Of a DNA stretch of 64,000 nucleotides, positions 1-11,199 are shown in pieces. The notes beneath the pieces were generated by a model. The model worked only from the letters and a program-made list of their open reading frames with translations, did no database searches and was not told the origin of the DNA. Each line of letters opens with the position of its first letter. Within the stretch, counting starts at the first letter, position 1. Source of the DNA: Dicyema japonicum (Eukaryota; Dicyemida; Rhombozoa; Dicyemidae); NCBI GenBank assembly GCA_011109175.1, contig RDEW01000045.1, positions 295,367 through 359,366 of the forward strand, given 5' to 3'. A program made the position numbers and the translations under genes.

Positions 1-366
1 AGAGTGGAGCATAACTCAGAGCTTCATCATGTACCTCACTTGTGACACTATTGGATGACGACGCAATGAGGATTGAGGTTTCAGTCGCCTCGGAATAGAT
101 GTTTGCACGATTCATCTCTGTAGATGTGAGGAATGGTCGGTGCGAAAGGTCTTCATGCTCTTTCCTGTCGGAGGATTTCTGAAAAAAGTCAAAGACACGC
201 CTCAATAAACGAAGTTATTGGTAAGGTTAGATTTCCTGTCCAATTGGAGCTGCTTGGACTTGCTCGAGCCAACCGTAGACTGGACGTAACTACTCGACAG
301 TTCATTTTTGAACCAGTCGCAGTGGAACCGTCAGGAATCATTGAAACAGGTCACTGGTCCTGCTAA
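1..366 (+). pseudogene. Non-LTR family A, C-terminal fragment
   Basis: Decayed 3' piece of a non-LTR retrotransposon. It carries the GLHALSCRR signature that also occurs at 6.6-6.7 kb (minus strand) and 35.5-35.6 kb (plus strand), where it follows a Cys-rich CxC segment and precedes a conserved helix ending in LELxG. Upstream of about position 130 the same protein is recognisable only by switching frames. No RT domain is left. The family assignment rests on internal comparison of the copies within this window. Confidence 0.7.
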
Positions 367-559
367 ACAGAATCGGATCGCTCATCGGGTGGAAAAAATG
401 ATAGGAGAGAAAGGAGATAACTCATTGAGCACATTTCCTTGCAAATCGTCAGGGGAAATGCCTTCTCAATTATGCGTTATATAAAAAAGTTTTTTTTTTT
501 TTTAATTTTTTTTTATAAAAAAGTTGATATAATTATTATTAATCGTAAATTTTTTTTGT
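367..559. other. Spacer with T-rich tracts
   Basis: No gene is visible. It holds T-rich runs at about 490-515 and 550-560, next to the start of the following retrotransposon fragment. Confidence 0.6.
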
Positions 560-1890
560 TCTAGTGGTTTGGCGGATCTTACCAGCTAGTCAAAGTGTGT
601 TCCGAGAAGGGAGGTCTACGGCAGACATTGTATGGAGCCACAGATGGCGCTGCGCAACGCACCAAAGATTCAAGAGCGCAACGACCGTGTTGGGAATAGA
701 TCTCTCCAGAGCTTTCGATTCAATAAACAGACAGAAACTGATGAATGTGCTTGAGCAAATATTGGATGAATCGTCGGTTAAGATAATCAGACTACTACTT
801 GCGAACACAAGACTATCTGTGAGGACAGAAGGAGCAACTTCACGCAGTTTCAAAACAACGATTGGGACACCCCAAGGTGATTCCCTCTCCCCTTTACTAT
901 TCACCATATACCTTGAATCTGTACTCCGCGACCTCCGTAAATGCTATATAGGAGACATAGAAGAGACATCTTATGCGGATGATGTGGATTTCGTATCACT
1001 GGACGTGACAGCACTCCAACACCTACTAGAAAATGCACCTGCGGAGCTTGAGAAATGGTTTTTAGCGTAAATGTAAACAAAACTGAAATTACGGAAATCA
1101 AAAGAGAAGACGATATTACTCATGAAAGATGGAGACGTACTAATAAGCTCGGCTCTCTAGACGTACTAATAAGCTCAGCTCTAGGAGACGCTGAAGATGT
1201 ACTAAGGAGGAAAACACTGGCAAATGCGGCAACGGCTAAACTGAAGAAAGGATGGCTAAAAGCCAAAGACTTGGAATTGACATCAGATGCAGGCTTTACA
1301 ACGCGTTTGTGAAACCGATCCTACTGTATAACGCTGGGACATGGGGAAGTTCCTTCAACGAACTATTGAAACTGGATTCTTCCATAGAAGGCAACTAAGA
1401 AGCTTACTCGGAATGGAGTGGCCACGTAGAATATCAACCACTGGTATCTACAACAAGTGTATGTGTTCTTACATCAGCAAGGATGTGATAGATGCCCGGT
1501 GGAGGCTATTTGGGCATGTACTAAAATTGAACCCGGACGCACCCGCTAACAAAGCGATGGAAGATTACTTTGACAGTTGCGACAAACCCTTCTTACAAAA
1601 AAATATTGAAGATATAAACCAATTAGAAGTGAGAAGTGTGTCTTCAGGACTACATGATGCCAATGGAACTAGCATACGATGTGGGAAATGTTCCTGCTCA
1701 TCTGCTGTCCCTAAAAGCATTAGTCACTGAGATTCGATCAGGTGACAGGATCAAGTGGATCTCAATGGTTGTCAACTCTGCGAAAAGGAGATTCGGGAGA
1801 ATCCCTCGTGGTGGATGGAGTCTCATCGTCCAGCAACTCAATGCTCGTTTCTCCACTCATAAAAGTGTACTGGTGTTAGAAAATTATTGA
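560..1890 (+). pseudogene. Non-LTR family E, RT fragment
   Basis: 5'-truncated reverse transcriptase of the family whose best copy lies at 38.2-41.2 kb. Visible in order are SGFREGRSTAD-like finger residues, the LGIDLSRAFDS aspartate motif, the GTPQGDSLSP block and the catalytic YADDVDF box, then the downstream LFGHVLK / NKAMEDYF region. At least three frame changes and several stops occur after the YADD box, so it is inactive. Confidence 0.8.
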
Positions 1891-4199
1891 ATGTAAAGCC
1901 TAATAAAAAGACGCCCGTTGACCAGAAAAGTCGAGATGCTTGTTCAAATTGAGAGAGTTAAATTAGTTTCCCGAGATGGAAGGAAACCCACACAAAAGAT
2001 TCCATACAAGTTGCTTAAAAAGGATGTTCTTATTACATTAAATGCAGTGATTTCAAATTATGTGTCATCATCTGCGCCAATGGACATGAATGAGATAACC
2101 GACATAATTTATGCTGCACAATGCGTATATGAAAATTTGACAAAGAAGCAATCAGTAAAAAGCTGTTAGAGGAAAAATGTGGAGAAGAGAATTGCAAAAT
2201 TCAAAGAAAATTGCGCCTTAGTTTATGGGTTTACTGGGAAGCAGTCAAGGGAAGAAAGGAAAAAAACGCTTGATTTTTTATGCTCGCTTGGATACAAGAA
2301 ATCAAAGAAGGGAGAACTGAAAAGGATATCTAGCCTAATTGAAGACAAAATCAAGATCATGGAGAAAAATCTCAATTCATGAATCAAGAAAATCCTTTAG
2401 ACGAGATAATTTTTATTTTGAGCTGAACAAGAGGAGGTTTTATCGGAGGCTCAATGATGACGTCAATAATAGTGACTGTAAAGTTACAGAAAATGAGTGC
2501 GTGTCATTTTGGAAAGATGTGTGGGAAAAGGATCAGAATTATTTTCACAGAAATATTGTTGGGAGGCGAATAACAGGAGCAGAGGAGTTACCTGTTAGAT
2601 ATGACAGTTGAGTTCGTTAAGAACATTATTCACTATACGCCGAATTGGAAGAGCTCTTGCTGTGAGTATATGGATTATTTGTCAAGAAAGTTGATTTTTT
2701 TTATAGTTGGAGAGATTATCAAGATAGTGAGTGGTGAATATTGCCTGGAAGAATGGTTCTATACTGGGATTACGTACCTCATTCCGAATAAAGAAGACTG
2801 CTTTTCTCCGAATGACTTACGACCAATTACGTGCATGCCTATATTGTACAAACTTGTCACAAAATGTGTTAATACAAAACTTACGGATTATATTGAAGGT
2901 TTTAATCTTATCTCGGATAATCAGTTTGGAGCAAGAAGGCAGTGCAAAGGAGCAGGCTTTAATAAATAAGTGTGTTAATGCTGAACATGGAAATAGCTTA
3001 TTCACAACATGGATTGTGAAGTTTATCAAAAATTTAATAAGCAAGTTGAATGTTATTTTGAACCTTAACAAAAAAAGAATTGGAAAGGTCAAACTCGGGA
3101 GAGGAATCTTGCAAGGAGACTCACTCTCCCTCCAGCTGTTTACTCTGGAAATGGACCCACTAAGCCGAATATTAAATATAAAATTCCCGAACATATGTAT
3201 TGATCAGAGTGATCGGTCTATTGTGACATGTGCGACTAACCATTTTCTTTTTATTGACGACCTGAAAATAATTGCCGAATATGAAGATACTTTTCTAAAA
3301 ATGATGGAGGATATTGATGCTATCTAAAAAAGTCTGCAACTAATCTGAAATGTGCCAAAGATACAAGTTATCTGGATGGTTGTGAGGGATATAGCTATCT
3401 TGGAGTGTTAGAAGATAAAGGGAGTAAGGTTATGAAAGACAAAGTTATGGAAAAAATTGCTGAAACTGTGAAGAAAAGGATAGAGATGCTGGCGAATTCG
3501 AAATTAAACGCTGTAAACTTGTTTAAAGCGATAAATGAATTCGCACTCTCGCTATATAATTATTATATTGGGCTTATTGAACCACGTGAATTCGAAGCTA
3601 TTGATTTAGAAATCCGGTGTATACTTTCTAACTTACGAGTGCACAACCTTCTAACAAAGAAAGATTGTATCTCAACAGGAATAGTTTTGGAGGAGGATTA
3701 ACCTCAATAAGAGTGAATGCATGTTATTTCAATTTTTGACTGACCTTGAGAGGAAATCTTCCATGTGTCTTTGAAGGGCAGGAATCTTGCGGGTCCTAAA
3801 ACAAAGGAAAACACATATGACAACTATCGCAAGATTTATTTCACTCAAATACAATGTGGATGACCTATCTAACTTGAATACTAACATTATAAAGGAATAT
3901 CAAAAAAGAATTATTTGCATACACCTACAACTATGTCATCAATTTGGAATAAACTAAAAAAACTTTAGAGAGCATGATAATCGAGCATAGAAATGGGTTG
4001 AAAGTTGATAACTATGATGATCATCTTATCTCAAGAGGCTTATAACTCGGAGGTGACGACGAAGAGGAACCATGAGAAACAACTGTTTTGTCTAGAGATT
4101 TGCTTTTTCAAGTTGTATCTGAAAGAAACAGTGAGGGTGATACAAAGGGCCAATGCCCAAAAAAGAGAAGAATGCATAGTGTTAATTAATTACAATTGA
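1890..4199 (+). pseudogene. Non-LTR family B (R2-like), broken copy
   Basis: Several consecutive open stretches in shifting frames make one R2-like polyprotein. The N-terminal part reads KLVSRDGRKPTQKIPYK, the RT finger reads LRPITCMPILYKLVTK, the palm has GRGILQGDSLSLQLF, and the catalytic box is written FIDDLKIIA instead of YADD. The segment at 3405-3700 (NLFKAINEFALSLYNYY) is shared with the minus copies at 13.0-14.3 and 19.6-24.2 kb. Frameshifts and stops make it a relic. Family assignment comes from the NHxLFxDDLK pattern typical of R2-related invertebrate elements; the clade name is an inference. Confidence 0.75.
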
Positions 4200-4314
4200 T
4201 TTTCTTTGGTTTTAGTTAATTTATTATAAGAATCGTAATAAAACTACTAATTATAACCATTTAAGCTTTAATCTTAATTTGTGTAAAATCCTTGTTTTAC
4301 CCTAATATTGATTA

Positions 4315-5325
4315 TTATGAGATTACATGAATATACTCTGTTGGGTTAAACGATTTGTCTCTAATTGCCTGTAAATTCAAATTCTGTATAATAACAAAAA
4401 TTATACTTTGAAAAACGGATGATCCAACACATCACTATCCTTTAAGGACCCAAGTCGTTTGTTTGGGTTTTTAACAAGTAACTGAGATTCACAAAGTGTA
4501 ATACCTTCGAGATTATATCCTTGCACATTTTATTTGTTCCAATGGGGAAGTAAGGGTAGAGTCCGAGAATATCCGAGCATAGTTTTAGAATATCCATTTT
4601 TAAGTAAGGAAACAAAATATAAATAAAACAATAATACTTTTCGAAAGTACATGTAATAAATGACAATCCCTAAACACCACCAATCCACACTATAGTTGAA
4701 TTGATGGTAGATTATCAGTTCAGGTGAGGCATAAACCGGGGACCCAGCCATTGATTTGCAAGATTCATCTCGACTAACTTTCATTTCGCTGATACCAAAG
4801 TCAGTAATTTTAACGTAACCATCCGACCCCAACAACAAATTTTCTAATTTAAGGTCCCCAAGGTGGGCAAAAAGAACGAACCTATGAATGATCATGTTAT
4901 CATGAAGGAACTCCAATCCAAGTGCTACGCAGGCGGAATAAAACTTTACTTGGCGCAAACTAAAACGATGTCTTCTCTGCAGATATTCTAAATCTCCCAA
5001 ATCAAAGTACTCTAGAGCGAAACAAATATTGGACTAAAGTTAGACCGAACTAAACCTCATCATAAAAGTAGGAATTTATGTGAACAAATAAGTGACTGTC
5101 CGATCTTGTTACCAAATCAAAAATCACCAATTCATTTCGTATTCTTTTTAATTCTACGGATTCGTCAATATTTTGACTTTTCACTGCGGCTTTATTTTGA
5201 CTCCTATCTTCGAACAAGGCAACCTATTATTTTAGTCAAACTACCTTTCCAAATCCCCCAATTGCTATTGTCCCTATTTTAGTATAATCAGTTGGGGAGG
5301 ACCTAATCAATATATCACATGTTGT
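4315..5325 (-). CDS. PKN-like AGC serine/threonine kinase, 5' end not found
   Basis: Cytosolic protein kinase catalytic domain, closest by eye to protein kinase N: FYSACVALGLEFLH is nearly the PKN signature. The exons give a glycine loop IGGFGKV, the AVK lysine, DLKLENLLL, ITDFGIS, a YASPEL variant of APE, VDWWCLG, and a RLGS segment leading to HPFFK. GT-AG introns are at 5224-5244 (21 nt), 5034-5055 (22), 4482-4504 (23) and 4384-4406 (23). Two oddities occur. The HRD catalytic loop is split by a 24-nt in-frame insert at 4858-4881 that starts GT but ends GG. The frame after VIYYM (about 4600-4660) does not join cleanly to the next exon. The reading frame closes just upstream of about 5325 and no initiator ATG was found, so PKN's N-terminal HR1 and C2 domains are absent or lie upstream. 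It could be a real gene missing its first exons or a decaying duplicate. Confidence 0.75.
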
Positions 5326-5540
5326 ACATTTTAACCATCAAATTTAGAGTATTCAACAAATTTTTTAATTTTTCAATATTTTTGTCACTCATTGAATATT
5401 TTATCGGTTTTTTATTTATAATTGGGGAATTAATTTTCTTAAAAATAATTTTTGTAGTTATTAAACTTTAATTTTATTTCATTTTCCGATTTATGATTTA
5501 TTTTATGAAAATTAATAAAAAGTTAATTTGTTGTCTAAGT
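5326..5540. other. AT-rich spacer upstream of the kinase
   Basis: Very AT-rich, no coding pattern seen. It probably includes upstream sequence, and perhaps a missing first exon, of the minus-strand kinase. Confidence 0.5.
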
Positions 5541-6070
5541 AAAGCTATTCTACCAAAAACCAGATATGGACTGAAGGAATTCACTTCCTTATCCATCCTC
5601 GTTATACGGTACATGTGACACAAATTACTGGGGCGAGATCACCGCTTATGAAAGACCATCTTTTTGTTAAAGACAAGTTCGAGATCTCTTTGCTTCCTTA
5701 GAAGCGAAGGATCTCTGTGAGCGATCTGACTTAAAATTCAATTTAAAACTATTTTCTTAGAATATAAACTATAATGCAGATAACTTGTTACATTATGAGG
5801 CAGGTTAAATTTTCAACTCTAAACTTTATCTAATTCGGCAATTCTCTTTGAATAATTCTATCAATGTCAAAAATCAATCAATCTTATTGGTACTATATAA
5901 AAAAAACGTCCGGATGGAATGACCATCTTTCAGTTTGTCGGTGAAAAGCTTATTGTCTGGATTGTCACATTCACGAATACCTTCGCCTTAAACAACGTCC
6001 ATCAGAGTGCTGTCAAAACCTGTTCAGTCACTGGAACAGCTGAGACATTGAAGCCTCTGAATTTTTGCTG
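5540..6070 (+). pseudogene. LINE remnants, including a family A C-terminal piece
   Basis: 5540-5760 contains a short ILPKxRYGL stretch resembling the post-RT region of R1/I-like LINEs. 5900-6060 can be read as MTIFQFVGEKLIVWIV, which aligns with the PDG..W..GR..IWDATCTDTF end of family A seen at 6.47-6.57 kb and 9.14-9.24 kb. Both are short, frameshifted relics. Confidence 0.5.
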
Positions 6071-6244
6071 ATGCAATGTTTGTTTTCATAATTATAAATC
6101 TCTAGAGATCTCTCACTCTTTTCCTAGGATTTTTTAAAATACTCGGAAACAAATGTTCTGGCTGGCGTAGTGTATTCTTTTTAGATACTTTTCATACAAC
6201 AGGCAAACCAAAACAAAACCACATTTTTCATAGGAATCCTAGTA

Positions 6245-6267
6245 CCGTCCGACCCCGAATTGGGGCA
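6245..6267. repeat. Left terminal inverted repeat of the Tigger element
   Basis: 23 bp matching the right end (11171-11193) in reverse complement with one mismatch at the second base. A TA dinucleotide lies immediately outside. GGGGCA motifs recur inward at about 6285, 6300 and 6367. Confidence 0.9.
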
Positions 6268-6440
6268 GACCCCAGGGGTGGGGCACCCTCGGATTTTGGG
6301 GCATTTTTTTTGGCCAACATTTTGGCAGAGTAAAATGGAAAATCGATAAAAAATATGGAAATTTTGGGGCACTATAAAATTGTGGGGAATGAAATTATAA
6401 GTAAATAAAATTATATTTTATTAATAAATATATAATTTTA

Positions 6441-6452
6441 ATTTACACGTTT
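6441..6452. repeat. Left 12-bp target-site duplication of the nested LINE
   Basis: ATTTACACGTTT, repeated exactly at 9476-9487. It begins where homology to family A ends and the Tigger 5' region resumes. Confidence 0.85.
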
Positions 6453-9125
6453 TCTCCCGCTTTCATTGCCGACCTCAAAAGTTTCGACTGGGAAAAGCTG
6501 TCAGTACAGGCAGCATCCCAAATTAAGCATTTGCCCCGAGAGAAGGGGAAGACAGTTAATTCCATCGGTCGCTTCCCATCATCCCTACTCAAGCCCGTTG
6601 GCTATAGAATGGATGGGTATCCCGCCAACTCGAGGGCGCGCTTCACCACTTCATTTATAGCCTTGTGTCTAGCGAATCGGCCTGCGCTTTTTCGACAAGA
6701 AAGGGCATGATGTCCATAGCAGTTGACCTTCCGGCCGCATCGGCACTCATGTGGTTGACAAACTTTCAATCCAAGTCTGATGGAGACTCCGGTGCGGACC
6801 GTTTCATCGTCTAGGTGAGTTCCCACGTTTCCAATGGGTAGGGCATTGATCCAAGCCCCGCTCCACTCGCATCTTGCAGTTAAAAGAAAGGCTCGTCGGT
6901 GTTGGTTAGATATTTTCAAAAGCCTCTCGTATTTATCCTCGCAAACAGACTCATAAAGGTCTCTCTGCCCGAGTTGTTTGACTTTATGGTGTACCAAATC
7001 TTCGATCTTTGACGACTCTGATGGGAGCTGGAGAATCATCATGATCAAATTCTGATTGGAGTCCAATGAGGATTGATATGCCGGGTGTGCTAAATCAGAT
7101 GGTGAGACAATTTTGAGTCCACCAAAGCGAACGGGCAAGGTTGCTTGTCCCAATCCTTGTTCGTCGAATTCGACATTAGTAATACGTTCGGTCGTAGACC
7201 GGAATAGGGAGTCAATTCGCCCCAAGTTGTTGCATTTTCAGGTAACATGGAGCTCCTCGAAGGACGTAATTTAATTTCTGCGTGGATAAAGCGTTTTTCA
7301 CGAGAAAAAGAGAGGTATGTGCATCCAGCATCCCAAGGCGTAAAAAAGTTTTTCTTAGTTGCTGTTCTTTAGCCAACAGAGTGTCGTTAATTCCAGTTTC
7401 AGCCAGAGGGCATCCAAGTATTTCCAAATGATCCGGCTCGATTTCCGATATTTTAGGAATAATCCCCCGAAACATTAATAGGATCCGATTCCATTCATAT
7501 CGGGAGAATCCATAATTAACAATTTCGCATTTGGATGCGTTTAGCTTTAAACCAAGCGTATCCAATTGGTTGTAATCTCTGTAGACAGTCATATACATTG
7601 TTAGGATGACCTCCCAGGGTGCAATCATCCAAATACCACACGTTCAGCGGAGTAGTAAGGCATCTCATGACACGGTCGACACCGAGGCAGAACAATGCCG
7701 GTCCTAGTGGGTCTCCTTGTTGAACCCCACACGACGAGGGAATGAAGTATTTCCCATGTACAAGACTGGACGGTTTTCCATACGAACAATGAACATAATT
7801 ATATATAGACGGGTAATGGGTAAGACAATCTTCCAAAATTACATCGCGCCGTATGGTATTGAAGGCGTTTTTTATGTCAATCTTGAGGACCACACAAGGC
7901 ATGTTCGTTCTGTTTCCAGTAAACATCCGAACGGCATGAACCGCCGCCTCACATCCACCAGGAGTACCGACCCCTACTTGGGTTGGTCGCAGTTGTTTGA
8001 CAAGCATCGGAAGGATTGCTCTGCTAGCAAGTTTAGAAGCCAGTCGACGAAAAACAAACCCAACAGCAATAGGACGAATTCCTCCTCCACATTTATCAAA
8101 GGCAATTAACTTGGCGGAAAACATAATATGACGGATTGCTTCTGGTAATCTTCCGGAAAGCATTCTGTTGATTAACCTCGTTATAGCCGATAATAGCCGA
8201 ACACCAGAGTTCCCCGTATTCTGATCAATTAAGTCTTTTAGGTGTCCTGGACGGAGTCCGTCGAGTCCGCCACTGCTGCTGGGGCGAATGAGAGGATCGC
8301 ATCTTTCACGTCCCCCTCAGAAATAATCAGACTAGGTAATTCTCCAGAGCAAGTAGGGATCTGCTCGTCCACTGGCGGACCAGGATGTCGTTCAACCAGT
8401 GCATCGTAGGAGTGTTCAGTTGGCTCAATTAGACGGTTATGCTCTTCTAGAGTCCTCACGGCGGCCCGGACTCCACCTTCAGATAGTTTGCGATGTATCG
8501 CTCTTCTCAATCTTTGTGTTTCTGAGGCATGGTTCTCGTGGTTTGAGGGCTTGAAGGTATATTCTCGGGAGTCACTGAACAAATTTCCAGAAGAAAACAA
8601 GCAAATATTTTCCTTTACAATAGACGTGAGCGATTCCTGATCTTTCCTCTTCTGACAGGGCATACATAGCGTGTATGGTGCAAAGTAGAATAATCGTGTC
8701 CAATCAACTGGGTCAGTCGAAGAAATTGCCCTTTCAATACAATCGTGTAAACAGTCGGCGGCAGGAACACGGGCTGCTTTTGGAATTTTGATCATGATCC
8801 TTCGTGTAGATGCCAGGTTTGCAATTGATTCAAGGGTTTTCTGGTAATCTATTGGTATTCGTTCAGGTGAATTAGGTGGAGTCGATGGTGCTTTCGTCCC
8901 AGGAAGGAGGCATGCCTGGCAACACCAGTTGGTAATGGTGGTAAGGGCTTTTTTGGTCATTCCAACACATGACATGTGAAAAAACGACGAACAAACGACA
9001 CAACATATCAGCCGCTTTCTTTTGTTAATTTTATTGCAAAATTCACAAAGCTCTTCTCTTTTGTCGATCTTGTGCATATCGCTTCTGGTTACTTCTTTCT
9101 CAATTACACCACCACCACACACCAC
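6453..9125 (-). pseudogene. Family A LINE: PHD finger, RT, Cys-rich end (inverted 5' part)
   Basis: Read on the minus strand from about 9125. First comes a PHD-type zinc finger (CEFC.., CCVVC, FHMSC, CCQAC). Next is a spacer with IKIPKAAR, a segment ending ISEGDVKDAI, and the RT. The RT shows GGGIRPIAVG, LKIDIKNAFNT, GVQQGDPLGP and the YLDDCTLGG catalytic box (YxDD with Leu). Then follow a thumb region, CRCGRKV with GHHALSCRKS, and the start of the GKCLIWDAACTD domain. The frame breaks near 8238, 7515 and 7212 show it is inactive. A PHD finger fused to this RT type is also present in the 26.4-27.4 kb copy. Confidence 0.85.
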
Positions 9126-9136
9126 ATTTTTTTTGA

Positions 9137-9475
9137 GATGGAATTACTGTCTTCCCCTTCTCTCGGGGCAAATGCTTAATTTGGGATGCTGCCTGTACTG
9201 ACAGCTTTCCCAGTCGAAACTTTTGAGGTCGGCAATGAAAGCGGAGAGGCCGCCCGTTTATATGAAAACTCAAAAATAAAGAAATACAGCAGCCTCCTAA
9301 ACCGTTTCAATGTACAGCCAGTGTCGTCGAGACGAGCGGAGTCTTTGGCCCCAAGACGGTCTCTTTCCTTAGAGCACTTGGGTGTCTATTGACCAAAGCC
9401 TCGAGGGAGCGTCGGGAAACCGAGTGGCTTTTCCAAAGGATATCCCTGGCAGTAGTCAGAGGTAACAGCCACTCG
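9137..9475 (+). pseudogene. Family A LINE, 3' terminal part
   Basis: It repeats the PFSRGKCLIWDAACTDSF segment (CTD loop) and continues through YENSKIKKYSSLLNRF and, after a frame change near 9330, GVFGPKTVSFLRALG and FQRISLAVVRGN. The last is the conserved C terminus of this LINE type, seen again at 30.9-31.1 kb. The PD...WD...TD pattern suggests a restriction-like endonuclease fold (inference). Confidence 0.8.
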
Positions 9476-9487
9476 ATTTACACGTTT
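9476..9487. repeat. Right 12-bp target-site duplication of the nested LINE
   Basis: Exact copy of 6441-6452. Removing 6453-9487 restores a continuous Tigger 5' leader running into the helix-turn-helix start codon at 9508. Confidence 0.85.
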
Positions 9488-9507
9488 ATTTACATTTTTT
9501 GTTGTGA

Positions 9508-11105
9508 ATGGTTATCAACTACGAAACAAAATTAACGATTGCTAAATTGATATTGAAGAACAAATTATCTGAAAGACAGATAATTAAAAAATACAAAACT
9601 AGTAAAGGCATGATTTCGCGAATAAAAAAACAATTGTACCTTTTCTTGAACAAGGAACTGTAAACACGGATGAAGATCCTATGCCTTATTGTGAGAAATC
9701 TAAATTCGATGATCAAGTTTTTGAAATATTTCAGAAACTACGCGAAGATAAGGTTCCAATATCAGGTCCTTTCATAAAGAAAATTGCCTTATATACGGCT
9801 TCAAAAATTGGATTTGATACTTTCAAAGCTTCAAACGGCTGGCTTGACAGATTTAAAAAGCGACATGAACTGAAATTTAAATCAATTTGTGGAGATAAAA
9901 ATTCATGTGACTTGACTTACATCAATGAGCTTTTTAAAATTCTTGATGTGAAAATTATTCAATATGGAAGACAAAATGTTTTTAATTGTTATGAAACTGC
10001 TCTTTATATAAAAAGGACTCCACGAAAGTCGTTTGTCGGAATAAATGACGATACTTTTGGCTTTAAACAGGGAAAAGAAAGAGTCACTGTACTTCTTTGT
10101 TGCAATTCCATGGGGGAAAAACTTGAGCCATTGATTGTTGGAAAATTTAAAAACCCTCGATGTCTCAAAAATTTCAATGTGAAAGATTTTGGAATTTCAT
10201 ATTCATCCTCTAAAAATGCATGGATGACTGGAAATATTTTTATGAGCTGGTTGACTAGGATAAATGAAAGATTTTATACAATCAACAGAAAAGTATTAAT
10301 ATTGCTTGATAATGCGGGATGTCATAAAACTATTGAATGCTCAAATATTGAGTTTTTATTTTTGCCAAAAAATACAACACCTTATTTGCAACCATTGGAT
10401 ATGGGAATTATCAAGACCTTTAAAGATTATTACTCAAATTATCTGATTCAGTATTTGTGTTTTGAAAAGAATGATGATGAATTCAAACGGTTGATAAACT
10501 CGAGTCTATCATAGAGGCAACTGGAGGCAATTTCAGAAGAGAAAAGGAAAAAGACCCCGTCCGTATAGAAAATGCGTGGGATCACAGTCGGAGCATCGAG
10601 AAAAAATGGCCCGATTATTGAGAGATGCCGGGATCACCTGAATATTAGTTATTGGTTAAGACGGTGTTTCTTTGGCTTAAAATAATAATAAACAAAATAA
10701 ACCTTCGTCATGTAATTCTGCTAATTTCTAAAAAGCTGGGAAAAACTTGATCCAAGTTTAATATTTAATTGTTGGAATCAAATTGAAAAGATTCGTGATT
10801 CCGTAAAAATTGAAGATACCATTACAGAAGAAATGATCAACAATGCCGTAAACGAAACATTGAATGAGGAAAGTGACGAATTCGTTGATAATATTTACAA
10901 CGAAGGTTTAGAAAACAATAACATGGAAACAATTCTAAAAGAAACGCAAGATTCTCTTGATCAGCTAGAGAAGAAAATTTTTTACATATCTCCTGAAATG
11001 CTCAAAGAATTTTACGATTTTCGACTTAATTTTATGAAAAATGTAAGAAGTAAAAGGACAACTGGTGATAAATTAACTGATTATTTTTCTAAAATTGATT
11101 TTTGA
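9508..11105 (+). pseudogene. Tigger-type DDD transposase, inactivated
   Basis: The helix-turn-helix N terminus starts at ATG 9508 (YETKLTIAKLILKN, MISRIKKQ). An indel in the A run at about 9623-9629 shifts the frame into the rest of the protein. A CENPB-type DNA-binding part (KASNGWLDRFKKRH) precedes the DDE domain. The first catalytic Asp, expected in the N.DETGL motif, is Tyr (FNCYETALY). The second (LILLDNAGCHK) and third (LPKNTTPYLQPLDMGII) are present. The ORF is interrupted at about 10514 by a LINE tail and resumes near 10730 (KSWEKLDPSLIFNCW) to the stop at 11105. It is clearly dead. Confidence 0.85.
10515..10715 (+). mobile_element. Family C LINE 3' end inserted in the transposase
   Basis: Short 5'-truncated tail reading REKMARLLRDAGIT, matching the C terminus of the long family C copy (AKMRSLLKCIGIT at about 23.9 kb). 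An AT-rich 3' UTR and an ATAATAATAAACAAAATAA tail follow. The transposase reading frame resumes just after it. I could not identify a target-site duplication. Confidence 0.65.
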
Positions 11106-11170
11106 TGTTTAAAATCTCTGTTTTATTAAACCCCTGTTTTTGGGGCACCCCCGCTTTTTGGGGCACTTGG

Positions 11171-11193
11171 TGCCCCAATTCGGGGTCGGACTG
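11171..11193. repeat. Right terminal inverted repeat of the Tigger element
   Basis: Reverse complement of the left end with one mismatch, followed by TA. It is preceded by two further TGCCCC/GGGGCA subterminal motifs, plausible transposase binding sites. Confidence 0.9.
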
Positions 11194-11199
11194 TACTAT

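Larger units (their letters stand above)
6453..9475. mobile_element. Inverted (twin-priming-like) family A LINE insertion inside Tigger
   Basis: The insertion has two parts in opposite orientation. Bases 6453-9125 hold the element's 5' part on the minus strand, and 9137-9475 hold its 3' part on the plus strand. About 105 bp (6455-6565 versus 9137-9243) is present in both, as an inverted repeat. A 12-bp target duplication flanks the whole. This is the layout expected when the 5' half of a LINE is inverted during target-primed reverse transcription, although the 105-bp overlap is unusually long. The 3' end stops a few codons before the family's stop, so the 3' UTR is missing. Confidence 0.8.
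6245..11193 (+). mobile_element. Tigger/pogo-type DNA transposon with nested insertions
   Basis: The ends are 23-bp terminal inverted repeats beginning CCGTCCGACCCCGAATTGGG (left) and CAGTCCGACCCCGAATTGGG (right, reverse complement), differing at one base. Both ends abut TA dinucleotides (6243-6244 and 11194-11195), the target duplication of Tc1/mariner/pogo elements. Repeated GGGGCA subterminal motifs follow each end. The interior encodes a Tigger-type transposase (9508-11105). The element was later hit by a family A LINE (6453-9475) and a family C LINE tail (about 10515-10715). Without these it would be about 1.7 kb. Confidence 0.9.
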
